Shown here: piece after piece, positions 34,392 to 43,298 of the stretch | How positions within the stretch are numbered: position 1 is the first letter of the stretch | Layout: every line of letters begins with the position of its first letter | Assembly: GCF_004365915.1 (NCBI RefSeq) | Contig: NZ_SODI01000001.1 | Location: 3,501,759 to 3,565,758 of the forward strand | Reading direction: 5' to 3' | DNA: 64,000 nucleotides | Source: Cryobacterium psychrophilum | GTDB lineage: Bacteria > Actinomycetota > Actinomycetes > Actinomycetales > Microbacteriaceae | Position numbers and translations under genes: made by a program | Notes under the pieces: generated by a model | Seen by the model: only the letters and a program-made list of their open reading frames with translations | Told to the model about the DNA's origin: nothing | Databases searched by the model: none

Positions 34392-35354
34392 TTACGGCAG
34401 GAAGGTGCTCATGTCGGGCGCGGTCTCGACCACGCCGTACTTGAGCGCCGCTTCGCCGAGGGCGGTGACGGCATCCACGTTGAACTCGGTCGGGAACTTT
34501 GGAAGCACAATCTTCGCGAGTACGTCCGCCGGGGTCTTCGTGTAGGTAGCGATGATGTCCCGCACGGCGTCGGGATTGGCCTGCGCGTATTCCAGCGACT
34601 TGGTCATTGCGGTCTGAAACTTGGTTACGAGCTCGGGATCGTTGGCCACGGTGTCAGCCGAGGAGAAATACGCGGCAACGTCGAGGTTCACGTTGAAGTC
34701 GGCGTAACCGTACGAGATGACGCGCTGGCCGCTCTCGATTGCGGCGGTGACGAAGGGCTCAACGACGAATGCTGCATCGACCTGACCGTTTTCGACGGCC
34801 GCACTGGCGTCCGGGAATGGAACCTCGACGAAGGAGATCGAGGACGAGTCGCCACCAAGTCGATCGATCGAGCTGCGCATGACCGTGTCGACGATGTTGT
34901 TCAGGCTGTTGCCCGAGACCGTCTTGCCGTCGAGGTCAGCGAGGGTCTGGGCCGGCGAGTCGCCCTTGACGATGACAGCGCCGAAGTCCTTTGTCACATC
35001 ACCGGTGGAGGCGACGGCCGCGTTGACGACCTTAAGCGGCAAGCCTTTATCGTTGGCGACCATAAGCGAAATCAGGTTGCTGAACCCAAACTGATAGTCG
35101 CCACTGACGACAGCGGGCACGATGGCGGCGCCGCCGGTGGCGGTTTCGATGGAGAGGTCGAGCCCCTCGTCTTCGAAGAAGCCCTGCTCGAGACCCAGGT
35201 AGAGGGGAGCGGTGTCAGCGATCGGAATAACACCGACCGTGACCGGAGTGAGGCCGTCGCTGCCGGCCGGGGCCGCGGTGTCGGAGCCGGCGGAGCAGGC
35301 GCTGAGGGCGATGACGGATGCCGCGGCAAATCCGATCATGAGCATTTTCTTCAT
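34392..35354 (-). CDS. ABC transporter substrate-binding lipoprotein (NMT1/SsuA type)
   Basis: 320 residues from the ATG at 35354 with TGGAGTG upstream; the longer open frame to 35456 lacks a signal sequence. Lipoprotein signal: MKKMLMIGF... with lipobox LSAC. The periplasmic-type binding fold follows: PVTVGVIPIADTAPLYLGLEQGFF, GKTVSGNSLNNIV, QVDAAFVVEPFV. The family binds small anions such as sulfonates, thiamine precursors, phthalate or other aromatic acids. Its position between cre/van and pob/pca genes suggests an aromatic acid, but this is inferred. Confidence 0.88.
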   Translation of the reverse strand: MKKMLMIGFAAASVIALSACSAGSDTAAPAGSDGLTPVTVGVIPIADTAPLYLGLEQGFFEDEGLDLSIETATGGAAIVPAVVSGDYQFGFSNLISLMVANDKGLPLKVVNAAVASTGDVTKDFGAVIVKGDSPAQTLADLDGKTVSGNSLNNIVDTVMRSSIDRLGGDSSSISFVEVPFPDASAAVENGQVDAAFVVEPFVTAAIESGQRVISYGYADFNVNLDVAAYFSSADTVANDPELVTKFQTAMTKSLEYAQANPDAVRDIIATYTKTPADVLAKIVLPKFPTEFNVDAVTALGEAALKYGVVETAPDMSTFLP

Positions 35355-35421
35355 TTCACTCCATTGTGTTTTCGGTGCGGATAGTGCTGCTGTGGTTGAG
35401 CCGTGAGCGCTTCGAACCGGA

Positions 35422-35433
35422 GTTGTTAACAAC
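35422..35433. promoter_or_regulatory. GTTGTTAACAAC palindrome in a divergent promoter region
   Basis: A perfect 12-base palindrome lies in the 197-base space between the divergent binding-protein gene and iclR gene. It is a candidate operator for one or both promoters. Confidence 0.35.
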
Positions 35434-35503
35434 ATCAATAGTTGAAAAGGACTCATCGGATCTGTTTGCAGACTAGTTAGCAGACTCCCGGGATAAGAAG
35501 GTG

Positions 35504-35520
35504 CTTCCGTTCAGTGGAAG
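35504..35520 (+). promoter_or_regulatory. operator-like motif upstream of iclR
   Basis: CTTCCGTTCAGTGGAAG; in reverse complement CTTCCACTGAACGGAAG. It closely matches ATTTCACTGAATGGAAT at 36396-36412 before pobA. It lies 32 bases upstream of the iclR ATG, consistent with autoregulation. Confidence 0.55.
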
Positions 35521-35551
35521 TTTGACTGGGTTGGCGGTAACCTGTCGAGTA

Positions 35552-36382
35552 ATGAGTGGAAAACCAGCACAAAAGACGGCGGCGGCCGGGCAACCAGCCC
35601 CAAGCGTTGACGATCGTTCCGTCGCGGCACGCCTCTTCGCCATTCTCGACGCCTTCGCTGCGCCCGCCGGGGCGACCTCCCTCACCCTGACCCTGACGGC
35701 GATTGCCCAACGGGCCGGCTTGCCGCTTTCGACCACGCACAGACTGGTCGGGGAGTGGGTGAGCTGGGGCGGTCTGACTAAGCATGACAACGGCCAGTAC
35801 TCCCTCGGCATGAAACTGTGGGAGCTCGGCGTGCAAACGCCGACCGCCCGCAATCTGCGCACCATCGCGCTGCCCTATCTTGAAGACCTCTATGAGACCA
35901 CGCGCGAGCACGTGCACCTCGCGATTCTCGACGGGCGTGACGCCCTGTACCTGGAGAAACTCTCGGGTCACCATGCCGTGCGGCTGATCTCGCGAGTCGG
36001 CGCGCGCCTGCCGCTGCACTCCACCGGGGTCGGCCTCGTGCTGTTGGCCTACGCCCCCTCCGACGTCGTGCAGGAGTATCTCGCGACAAACCTGCAACGA
36101 TTTCTACCGCGAACGGTTACCGAGCCGGAAGCCGTGCGCAAGCGGCTCGCCGAGATTCGTCTCCTCGGCGTGGCCCGCATGTCGGAGGAGATGACGACCG
36201 GCTCGAGCTCGATTGCCGCGCCGATTCGCGACCGCACCGGCCAAGTCGTTGCCGCCGTGTCAATCGTGACCCGTACCACCGACACCGTCGACACCGAGCA
36301 GGAGCAGGCCGTCCGCGTGGCGGCCCAAGGAATCAGCCGGGCGCTCGGCTACCGGCGTGCCCAGCAGCCAGCCAAGACATGA
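35552..36382 (+). CDS. IclR-family regulator, probable regulator of pob/pca genes
   Basis: 276 residues from the ATG at 35552. The winged helix at ~25-85 (VAARLFAILDAFAAPAG, QRAGLPLSTTHRLVGEW) is followed by the effector domain ~95-265 (EHVHLAILDGRDALYLEKLSG, RLPLHSTGVGLVLLAY, GSSSIAAPIRDRTG). It resembles PcaR/PobR-type IclR activators or repressors of protocatechuate genes and sits directly upstream of pobA. Related motifs before its own gene and before pobA suggest that it binds both. It is paralogous to the regulator at 19314. Confidence 0.85.
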   Translation: MSGKPAQKTAAAGQPAPSVDDRSVAARLFAILDAFAAPAGATSLTLTLTAIAQRAGLPLSTTHRLVGEWVSWGGLTKHDNGQYSLGMKLWELGVQTPTARNLRTIALPYLEDLYETTREHVHLAILDGRDALYLEKLSGHHAVRLISRVGARLPLHSTGVGLVLLAYAPSDVVQEYLATNLQRFLPRTVTEPEAVRKRLAEIRLLGVARMSEEMTTGSSSIAAPIRDRTGQVVAAVSIVTRTTDTVDTEQEQAVRVAAQGISRALGYRRAQQPAKT

Positions 36383-36390
36383 CAAAGTAT

Positions 36391-36417
36391 CAAGAATTTC
36401 ACTGAATGGAATTCTTG
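36391..36417 (+). promoter_or_regulatory. operator-like inverted repeat upstream of pobA
   Basis: CAAGAATT (36391-36398) and AATTCTTG (36410-36417) form a perfect inverted repeat. Its centre contains TTTCACTGAATGGAA, the same core as the site before iclR at 35504-35520. It lies about 70 bases before the pobA start. Confidence 0.6.
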
Positions 36418-36484
36418 TCCTGCGCACCCGACCGTCCCCCCACACTGATCACATCGCCCCCTGTCATCGTCGCTAGGAGAACTT

Positions 36485-37666
36485 GTGCCCCACGAAACCA
36501 CCCGCGTCGCCATTATTGGTGCCGGTCCCGCCGGTCTCCTCCTGAGCTGGGCCCTGCGTGACGCCGGCATCGACTCAATCGTCGTCGAAAACCGCTCGCA
36601 GGAGTACGTGCTGGGTCGTATCCGCGCCGGCGTTCTCGAACAGGGCTCGGTTGAGACCCTGACCCGCCTCGGGCTGGGTGATCGCCTTGCATCCGAGGGG
36701 CTGCAGCACGACGGAATCTTTTTGCAGTACGGGGGCGAGCGCCACAACGTGAACTTCAACGAGTTGATCGGCCGCACGGTCACCGTGTACGGGCAACAGG
36801 AAGTCGTGAAAGACCTCGTTTCCGCGCATGCAGAGGCCGGCTCGACCATCTACTACGAAGCGTCCGCCGTCGCCGTCGACGGCCTCACCAGCAAGAACCC
36901 GAGCGTGACCTTCGTGCATGGCGGCGAAAAACACACCATCGACGCCGACTTCGTCGTGGGTGCCGACGGCTTTCACGGCATCTGCCGCTCCTCGATCCCT
37001 ACTGAAGAGATCACCTTGTTCGACCGCAGTTACCCCTACGCCTGGCTGGGAATCCTCGCCGACGTGGCACCGTCCTCTGACGAGCTTGTCTATGCCTTGC
37101 ACCAAGACGGCTTCGCGATGCTCTCGATGCGCTCGCCCGTGGTCTCCCGCCTCTACCTGCAGGTCGATCCGGCCGACGACGTTGAGAACTGGTCGGATTC
37201 CCGTATCTGGGAGGCGCTGCAGACTCGGCTCGGCACGCCGGGCTGGACCCTGAACGAAGGCCCGATCACCGACAAATCGATCACCCCGATGCGCAGCTTC
37301 GTCGCCTCTCGCCTCGCCTACGGCAACCTGTTTCTGGTCGGCGACGCCGGACACATCGTGCCGCCCACCGGCGCTAAAGGCCTCAACTCAGCCATCTCCG
37401 ACGTCACCCAGCTTGCAGAGGCACTGACCGCGTTCTACGCGAACGATGAGACGTTGCTCGGTCGCTACAGCGAGACCGCGCTGGCCCGGCAGTGGCGGGT
37501 GCAGCAATTCTCCCGCTGGATGACCGAGATGCTGCACACGAGCTCCGGCGACCTGCAGTCCGGCGCCTTCGACTACCGCAGTCAGCTCGGCCAGCTCGAC
37601 TACGTCACCCACTCGCCGCTCGCCCAGCGCATGCTGGCCGAGCAGTACACCGGCCTCCTGCTCTAG
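36485..37666 (+). CDS. pobA: 4-hydroxybenzoate 3-monooxygenase
   Basis: 393 residues from a GTG with AGGAGAA upstream. Group A flavoprotein hydroxylase: FAD motif GAGPAGLLLSWALRDAG at residues ~11-27, RIRAGVLEQGSVETL (substrate/NADPH region), the DG motif VVGADGFHGICR and the second FAD motif NLFLVGDAGHIVPPTGAKGLNSAI. It converts 4-hydroxybenzoate to protocatechuate with NAD(P)H and O2, linking the cre pathway output to the pca genes that follow. The length matches PobA. Confidence 0.93.
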   Translation: MPHETTRVAIIGAGPAGLLLSWALRDAGIDSIVVENRSQEYVLGRIRAGVLEQGSVETLTRLGLGDRLASEGLQHDGIFLQYGGERHNVNFNELIGRTVTVYGQQEVVKDLVSAHAEAGSTIYYEASAVAVDGLTSKNPSVTFVHGGEKHTIDADFVVGADGFHGICRSSIPTEEITLFDRSYPYAWLGILADVAPSSDELVYALHQDGFAMLSMRSPVVSRLYLQVDPADDVENWSDSRIWEALQTRLGTPGWTLNEGPITDKSITPMRSFVASRLAYGNLFLVGDAGHIVPPTGAKGLNSAISDVTQLAEALTAFYANDETLLGRYSETALARQWRVQQFSRWMTEMLHTSSGDLQSGAFDYRSQLGQLDYVTHSPLAQRMLAEQYTGLLL

Positions 37667-37688
37667 ACCCCGACAGACACGAGAAATC

Positions 37689-38492
37689 ATGAGCCAGACA
37701 CCCAGCCTTCGCCCCGGCACCGGCGCGGCGAGCCAGAACGAGATCACCGCTGAGATCGAAGAGATCGCGGCGGATGCCGCGGCGCGCGTCCGCGCCGGCG
37801 GCTCACCCGAGCTGCAACCTCGCCGCGACTACGCCCCGTACCGCAGTTCTCTGCTGCGCCATCCCACCCACGAGCTCGTGCGCGTCGACCCGGAAGAAGT
37901 CGAACGGGTCTCGCCCGCCTTCGGCCACACCGACGTCAATGTTCTCGAGAGCGATCTCACCATCCAGCACGCTGGCGAGCCGATCGGCGAACGCATGACC
38001 GTGAGCGGTCGCGTACTCGATGGCGAGGGCCGCCCGGTGCGGCACCAGTTGATCGAACTGTGGCAGGCCAACGCCGGTGGTCGCTACGTGCACAAACGCG
38101 ACCAGCACCCGGCACCGCTCGACCCCAACTTCACGGGAGTCGGCCGCGTCATCACCGGTGACAACGGTGAGTACTCCTTCACCACGATCAAGCCAGGGCC
38201 CTATCCGTGGAAGAACCACGTGAATGCGTGGCGACCCGCGCACATCCACTTTTCGTTGTTCGGTACCGCGTTCACCCAGCGGCTGATCACCCAGATGTAC
38301 TTTCCCGGCGACCCGCTGTTCGCGCTCGACCCGATTTACCAGTCCATTGCCGATGCGGATGCCCGCGCCCGGCTTGTCGGGCAGTACGACCACAGTCTGA
38401 GCGTGCCCGAGTTCTCGCTCGGCTATCGCTGGGATATCGTGCTCACGGGCCCCAAGTCAACCTGGATGGAAAGCGAAGATGCTGATGAGTGA
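37689..38492 (+). CDS. pcaH: protocatechuate 3,4-dioxygenase beta subunit
   Basis: 267 residues. The intradiol dioxygenase fold supplies the iron site: Tyr133 (GGRYVHKRD), Tyr172 (KPGPYPWKN), His185 and His187 (RPAHIHFS). An N-terminal extension of ~40 residues precedes the usual RRDYAPYRSSLLRHP start. It cleaves the protocatechuate ring to 3-carboxy-cis,cis-muconate together with PcaG. Its 3' end overlaps pcaG. Confidence 0.94.
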   Translation: MSQTPSLRPGTGAASQNEITAEIEEIAADAAARVRAGGSPELQPRRDYAPYRSSLLRHPTHELVRVDPEEVERVSPAFGHTDVNVLESDLTIQHAGEPIGERMTVSGRVLDGEGRPVRHQLIELWQANAGGRYVHKRDQHPAPLDPNFTGVGRVITGDNGEYSFTTIKPGPYPWKNHVNAWRPAHIHFSLFGTAFTQRLITQMYFPGDPLFALDPIYQSIADADARARLVGQYDHSLSVPEFSLGYRWDIVLTGPKSTWMESEDADE

Positions 38493-39063
38493 CCACACCG
38501 CCCCGGCCCTGCAGACACCGTCGCAGACGGTTGGTCCGTTTTACGGCTTCGCTCTGCCCTATGCGGGCGGGCCGGAACTGGTTCCCGGGCACCATCCCCG
38601 CGCCATCCGTTTTCACGGCACCGTCACCGACGGTGCCGGGGAGCCAATTCTCGACGCTTTGCTGGAGGTCTGGCAGGCCGACGAGAGTGGAGCGCTTAGC
38701 CGTGAGCTCGGCAGCCTCGATCGTGACGGTTTCACCTTTACCGGCTTCGGCCGTTGCGCCACCACGATCGCCGGCCACTACACCTTCACGACCCTCAAGC
38801 CCGGGGCCGCCGGCACAGCGGCGCCGTACATTCTGGTGACCGTGTTCGCCCGCGGAGTCACTCACCACCTGTTCACTCGCGCCTACTTCGCGGAGGATTC
38901 CGAGCTGCACGCGACCGACGCCGTGCTTAGCGCGGTACCCGCCGACCGCCGGAACACGCTCATCGCCGTCTCTGAGGGGTTCGTCGGGGGAGCCGAGTCC
39001 TACCGCTTCGACATTCGCGTGCAGGGCGAGAACGAGACCGTCTTCTTGGACTTCGATGCCTGA
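38485..39063 (+). CDS. pcaG: protocatechuate 3,4-dioxygenase alpha subunit
   Basis: 192 residues from the ATG at 38485; an ATG at 38479 adds two. Intradiol fold: TPSQTVGPFYGFALPY near the start, LLEVWQADESGAL, GHYTFTTLKPG and a late FARGVTHHLFTRAYF. As in other alpha subunits the full set of iron-ligand Tyr residues is not kept, so it structures the active site rather than binding iron. The start overlaps the pcaH stop and the end overlaps pcaB. Confidence 0.93.
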   Translation: MSDHTAPALQTPSQTVGPFYGFALPYAGGPELVPGHHPRAIRFHGTVTDGAGEPILDALLEVWQADESGALSRELGSLDRDGFTFTGFGRCATTIAGHYTFTTLKPGAAGTAAPYILVTVFARGVTHHLFTRAYFAEDSELHATDAVLSAVPADRRNTLIAVSEGFVGGAESYRFDIRVQGENETVFLDFDA

Positions 39064-40522
39064 CCGGCCTGAAGCGGACGGGCACACCTTTGATGCGGGG
39101 CTGCTCAACCCGCTCAGCCACGGCACCCGCGAATCCGTTCTCACGAGCGACCAGGCATGGCTGCAGGCGATGGTCGATGCCGAGCTCGCCCTCACGCGTG
39201 CGCTCGTCGATGCGGGCCTCGCCCCGGAGTGGATGAGCGCGGTCTGTGACCGCCTCGCCGACGCGAGCCAGTTCGACCTCGGCGCCATCGCGCTCGAGGC
39301 GCGGGGCGGCGGCAACCCGGTAATTCCGTTCGTGAAACACCTCGGCCGCGCGGCCGAGAAGGTGCGCGCCGGGGCGTCCGACCATATTCACGTCGGTGCG
39401 ACCAGCCAGGATATTCTCGACACGGCAGCGATGATCGTGGCGCACCGGGTGACCTGCGAACTCATCCGCCAGCTCGACTCCCTCGGCGCGACCCTCGCCG
39501 ACCTCGCCGACGAACACCGCGGCACGGTGATGAGCGGCCGCACCCTCGGCCAGCAGGCGTCGCCGACGAGCTTCGGGTTCGTGGCGGCCGGCTGGCTCGA
39601 CGCCGTGCTGCTGATCGTCACCCGACTCGACGTCATTCGGGACACCCTGCCGGTGCAACTCGGAGGAGCGGTCGGCACCCTCGCCGTTCTCACCGAAATC
39701 GCCCGGGCCAGGCGCAGCGACGCGGTCGCCGCCGACGTGCTCGATACGGTCGTCACCCGCTTCGCCCACCACGTCGGCCTCGTCGTGCCGCGCCTGAGCT
39801 GGCACACCAACCGCGTCGTCATCTCCGAGCTTGCCTCCGTGCTCGCCGCCGCGACCGGAGTCGCGGGCACCTTCGCCCTCGACGTATCGGTGCTCTCCCG
39901 CACCGAAATCGCCGAGGTCAGCGAACGCCTCGCTCCCGGCCAAGGTGGATCCTCAGCGATGCCGCACAAACGCAACCCGGTATCGGCCGTGCTGATCACC
40001 GCAGCGGCACTGCAGACGCCGGGTCTTGCATCCACCCTCTATGGCAGCATGCTGGCCGAAGACCAGCGTCCCAGCGGGGCATGGCATGCCGAATGGCAGT
40101 CGCTGCGGGTGCTCGAACGACTCACGATTTCGGCCGTTACCGGCGCCGCGTCGCTCGCCGCCCGCCTCGTGGTCGACTCGGATCGGATGCTCGCCAACCT
40201 CGACCTCACCGCCGGACTCGTGTTCAGCGAGCGGGTGACCACGATCCTGGCCGAGACCGTCGGCAAGACCACCGCGTTCGCACTGGTGGAACGCGCCTCG
40301 CATGAGGCGTTCGTGACCAATCGGCCGCTTCAGGTCGTGCTCGCGAGCATTCTCATCGCCGAGGGCTGTTCCGACGCCCTGCGCGCCCAGATCTGGGCGG
40401 CATTCAACTATGAGGACCAGCCTGGCCAGTCGGCAGTCGGCATCGACCGCGTCGTGCACAGCTTTCGGCAACGAGCCCGTGCCGGCACACTCTCCGCCAC
40501 TGCGTACGCGAACACCCTGTGA
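39056..40522 (+). CDS. pcaB: 3-carboxy-cis,cis-muconate cycloisomerase
   Basis: 488 residues of the fumarase/aspartase superfamily. Conserved regions: VGATSQDILDTA, SGRTLGQQASPTSFG and the signature loop GQGGSSAMPHKRNPV. It converts 3-carboxymuconate to 4-carboxymuconolactone, the third step of the protocatechuate branch. It is slightly longer than average through its C-terminus. The start overlaps pcaG, indicating one mRNA. Confidence 0.93.
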   Translation: MPDRPEADGHTFDAGLLNPLSHGTRESVLTSDQAWLQAMVDAELALTRALVDAGLAPEWMSAVCDRLADASQFDLGAIALEARGGGNPVIPFVKHLGRAAEKVRAGASDHIHVGATSQDILDTAAMIVAHRVTCELIRQLDSLGATLADLADEHRGTVMSGRTLGQQASPTSFGFVAAGWLDAVLLIVTRLDVIRDTLPVQLGGAVGTLAVLTEIARARRSDAVAADVLDTVVTRFAHHVGLVVPRLSWHTNRVVISELASVLAAATGVAGTFALDVSVLSRTEIAEVSERLAPGQGGSSAMPHKRNPVSAVLITAAALQTPGLASTLYGSMLAEDQRPSGAWHAEWQSLRVLERLTISAVTGAASLAARLVVDSDRMLANLDLTAGLVFSERVTTILAETVGKTTAFALVERASHEAFVTNRPLQVVLASILIAEGCSDALRAQIWAAFNYEDQPGQSAVGIDRVVHSFRQRARAGTLSATAYANTL

Positions 40523-40529
40523 GGACCTC

Positions 40530-41801
40530 ATGAGCCAGCCCGTCATCCTCTGCACCATCGAGCCAGCCACGAACGGCGACGCCAACGCGCCGCTCATCGT
40601 GCTGGGACCCTCCCTCGGGACCACGATTGACGTGTGGGCCGGGGTAGTACCCGCGCTCGCAGCGAACCACCGGGTGCTCCGCTTCAACCTTCCCGGGCAC
40701 GGCTTCAGCCCGCGCGCCGCCGAGTCCTTCACGCTCGAGGAGATCACCGACGCCGTCATCGAACTGGTCGACTCCATTCAGGTCGACACCTTTCACTACG
40801 CCGGAACCTCGTTCGGCGGTGCCGTCGGCCTCGCCCTCGCCGTGGCCCACCCCGGGCGACTGGAGAGCCTGGCAGTGCTCTGCTCCGGCGCAAAAATCGG
40901 CACCGCTCAGGCTTGGACCGACCGCGCGGCCGCAGTGCGCGCGAGCGGCACCCCCTCGCTCATTGCCGGCAGCGCCGCCCGCTGGTTCGCACCAGACTTT
41001 CTTGGCCGCGACCCGAAAGCCGGCTCGCACGCGCTCGACCAGCTGCTGGACATCGACGACGAATCCTACGCGCTCGCCTGCGAGGCGCTCGCGGTCTTCG
41101 ACCAAACGGATGCCGTCAGCGAAATCCGCACGCCCGTTTTGTGCGTCTCGGGCGAGTTCGACACCGTGACGCCAACCGCGCAGATGCAGGATCTAGCCGC
41201 GGCCATCCCCGGCGCGCGGGCCACCGTGGTGGCGGGCGCGGCGCATCAGCCCTCGCTCGAGCGCCCGGCTGAGGTCAGCACGTTGCTGGGGGAGTGGTTG
41301 GCGGAGGTCGCTACTCGCGGCATGGCTGAGCCGCTGTGGGCGGGCCGTACCGCGGCATCCGCATATGACGACGGCATGCTCGTGCGCCGCGCGGTACTCG
41401 GCGACAAGCATGTTGATGCGGCCACCGCCGCGATCACCCCAGAGACCGCGGTGTTTCAGGATTTCATCACCCGCTACGCGTGGGGCGAGATCTGGACCCG
41501 GCCGGGCCTTGACCGGCGCACCCGCAGCTTTCTGACCATTGCGGCGCTCGTCACAGGCGGGCACGAGGGCGAACTGGCCATGCACGTGCGGGCTGCCCTG
41601 ACCAACGGGCTGACCCGCGCCGAGATCAGCGAGGCGATTCTGCACACCGCGATCTACGCGGGCGTGCCGGCCGCCAACACCGCGTTCGCCGTGGCCCGCG
41701 CGACCTTCGCCGGGCTCGACGCGGCGGCTGCTGCCGACGTTGATGCTACCGACGACACCTCCGACGATTCATCCGCCGACACCGCCATTCGGCCCAGCTA
41801 A
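40530..41801 (+). CDS. pcaL: fused enol-lactone hydrolase / 4-carboxymuconolactone decarboxylase
   Basis: 423 residues from the ATG at 40530; a longer open frame to 40410 only shadows pcaB. Residues 1-~260 are an alpha/beta hydrolase (PcaD): LGPSLGTTIDVWAGVVPAL, nucleophile Ser94 in GTSFGG, Asp in VSGEFDTVTP, His in AGAAHQPSLE. Residues ~275-400 are the decarboxylase (PcaC): RRAVLGDKHVDAATA, FITRYAWGEIWTRPGLDRR, HTAIYAGVPAANTAF. The tail is acidic and Ser/Thr-rich. Such PcaD-PcaC fusions, called PcaL, are usual in actinobacteria. Confidence 0.93.
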   Translation: MSQPVILCTIEPATNGDANAPLIVLGPSLGTTIDVWAGVVPALAANHRVLRFNLPGHGFSPRAAESFTLEEITDAVIELVDSIQVDTFHYAGTSFGGAVGLALAVAHPGRLESLAVLCSGAKIGTAQAWTDRAAAVRASGTPSLIAGSAARWFAPDFLGRDPKAGSHALDQLLDIDDESYALACEALAVFDQTDAVSEIRTPVLCVSGEFDTVTPTAQMQDLAAAIPGARATVVAGAAHQPSLERPAEVSTLLGEWLAEVATRGMAEPLWAGRTAASAYDDGMLVRRAVLGDKHVDAATAAITPETAVFQDFITRYAWGEIWTRPGLDRRTRSFLTIAALVTGGHEGELAMHVRAALTNGLTRAEISEAILHTAIYAGVPAANTAFAVARATFAGLDAAAAADVDATDDTSDDSSADTAIRPS

Positions 41802-41814
41802 AGGATCAAGCACC

Positions 41815-42618
41815 ATGGACAAGACCTACCCCTCCGCCGCGGCCGCCGTTGCCGACATTCCCGACGGCGCCTCGCTTGCCGTGGGCGGCTTCGGCCTGGT
41901 CGGCGTTCCGATCGTGCTCATTCGCGCGCTGCTCGCACTCGGTAGCACCGACCTGCACGTCGCCTCGAACAACTGCGGCGTCGACGGCTGGGGCCTCGGC
42001 GAGCTGCTGCGCGAGGGCCGCATCAGCCGGGTGATCGCTTCGTACATCGGCGAGAACAAGGACTTCGCACGCCGCTACCTGGGCGGCGAGCTCGAGGTCG
42101 AGCTGACCCCGCAGGGCACCCTCGCCGAACGTTTGCGTGCCGGAGGAACCGGTATTCCAGCGTTTTTCACAGCGAGCGGTGTCGGCACGATGGTTGCCGA
42201 GGGTGGGTTGCCCTGGCGATATGGGCCGAACGGTGAGGTGACGGTGTCATCGCCACCCAAGCAGACACGGTTGTTCTCCTCGCTCGGCAGCGAGAAGGAG
42301 TACGTGCTTGAAGAAGCGATCGTCACCGACTATGCCCTGGTGCGCGCGGCCAAGGGTGACTGGCACGGCAACCTTGTGTTTGAGAAGTCGGCCCGCAACT
42401 TCAACCCGGTTGCCGGCATGGCTGGCCGCATCACCATCGCCGAGGTGGACGAACTGGTGGAGCCGGGGCAGATCGATCCCGATGAGGTGCACCTCGCTGG
42501 TATTTATGTGAATCGCATAGTGCAGTTGGGGGCAGCGGATGCCGCCGACCTGCCTATCGAGAAGATGACGACGCGGCCGCGTTCGGCGGCATCCGCTAGC
42601 GAAACCGGAGCGAACTAA
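41815..42618 (+). CDS. pcaI: 3-oxoadipate CoA-transferase subunit A
   Basis: 267 residues from the ATG at 41815 with AAAGGA upstream. Family I CoA-transferase alpha subunit: [19 protein letters not shown] near residue 20, [38 protein letters not shown] and [21 protein letters not shown]. With PcaJ it moves CoA from succinyl-CoA to beta-ketoadipate. It could also be annotated as a generic 3-oxoacid transferase, but the context fixes the role. Confidence 0.91.
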   Translation: MDKTYPSAAAAVADIPDGASLAVGGFGLVGVPIVLIRALLALGSTDLHVASNNCGVDGWGLGELLREGRISRVIASYIGENKDFARRYLGGELEVELTPQGTLAERLRAGGTGIPAFFTASGVGTMVAEGGLPWRYGPNGEVTVSSPPKQTRLFSSLGSEKEYVLEEAIVTDYALVRAAKGDWHGNLVFEKSARNFNPVAGMAGRITIAEVDELVEPGQIDPDEVHLAGIYVNRIVQLGAADAADLPIEKMTTRPRSAASASETGAN

Positions 42619-43298
42619 TGGCACTCACCCGCAACGAGATGGCGGCCCGCGCCGCTCAGGAGCTCGCCCCCGATTCGTATGTCAATCTGGGAATAGGCCT
42701 GCCTACGCTCATCCCCAACTTTTTACCGGTGGGAGTGCACGTCGTGTTGCACTCCGAGAATGGCGTGCTCGGTGTCGGGCCCTACCCGTGGGAGGGTGAG
42801 GAAGATCCCAAGCTCATCAATGCGGGTAAGGAGACCGTCACCGTGAATCCGGGGGCGGCGTACTTCGACTCGGCGCAAAGCTTCGGCATGATTCGGGGCG
42901 GGCTCATTGATGTGGCCGTGCTCGGAGCGATGCAGGTTTCGGTCGCCGGCGACATCGCGAACTGGGCTGTGCCCGGCAAGATGATCAAGGGCATGGGCGG
43001 AGCGATGGACCTCGTGCACGGCGCCGACACCGTGATCGTGGTCATGGAGCACGTGACAAAAACCGGCGACTTCAAGATCAAGACAGTCTGCGACCTGCCG
43101 CTGACCGGTAAAAGCGTCGTCACCCGGATCATCACCGACCTCGCCGTCATCGATGTCACCGTAGAGGGTCTCGTGTTGCGCGAGCTGGCTCCGGGCGTCA
43201 CCGTCGGGGAGGTTCAGGGCGCGACCGAAGCTGTTCTGCTGGTACCGGAACCCCCGACAACCATTCGAACCCTGATCCGTGACGGAGACGCCGCATGA
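42618..43298 (+). CDS. pcaJ: 3-oxoadipate CoA-transferase subunit B
   Basis: 226 residues whose ATG overlaps the pcaI stop. The catalytic Glu motif is in [14 protein letters not shown], preceded by [17 protein letters not shown]. Later [25 protein letters not shown] and [12 protein letters not shown] are typical of the beta subunit. It forms the heterodimer with PcaI and its stop overlaps pcaF (ATGA). Confidence 0.92.
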   Translation: MALTRNEMAARAAQELAPDSYVNLGIGLPTLIPNFLPVGVHVVLHSENGVLGVGPYPWEGEEDPKLINAGKETVTVNPGAAYFDSAQSFGMIRGGLIDVAVLGAMQVSVAGDIANWAVPGKMIKGMGGAMDLVHGADTVIVVMEHVTKTGDFKIKTVCDLPLTGKSVVTRIITDLAVIDVTVEGLVLRELAPGVTVGEVQGATEAVLLVPEPPTTIRTLIRDGDAA

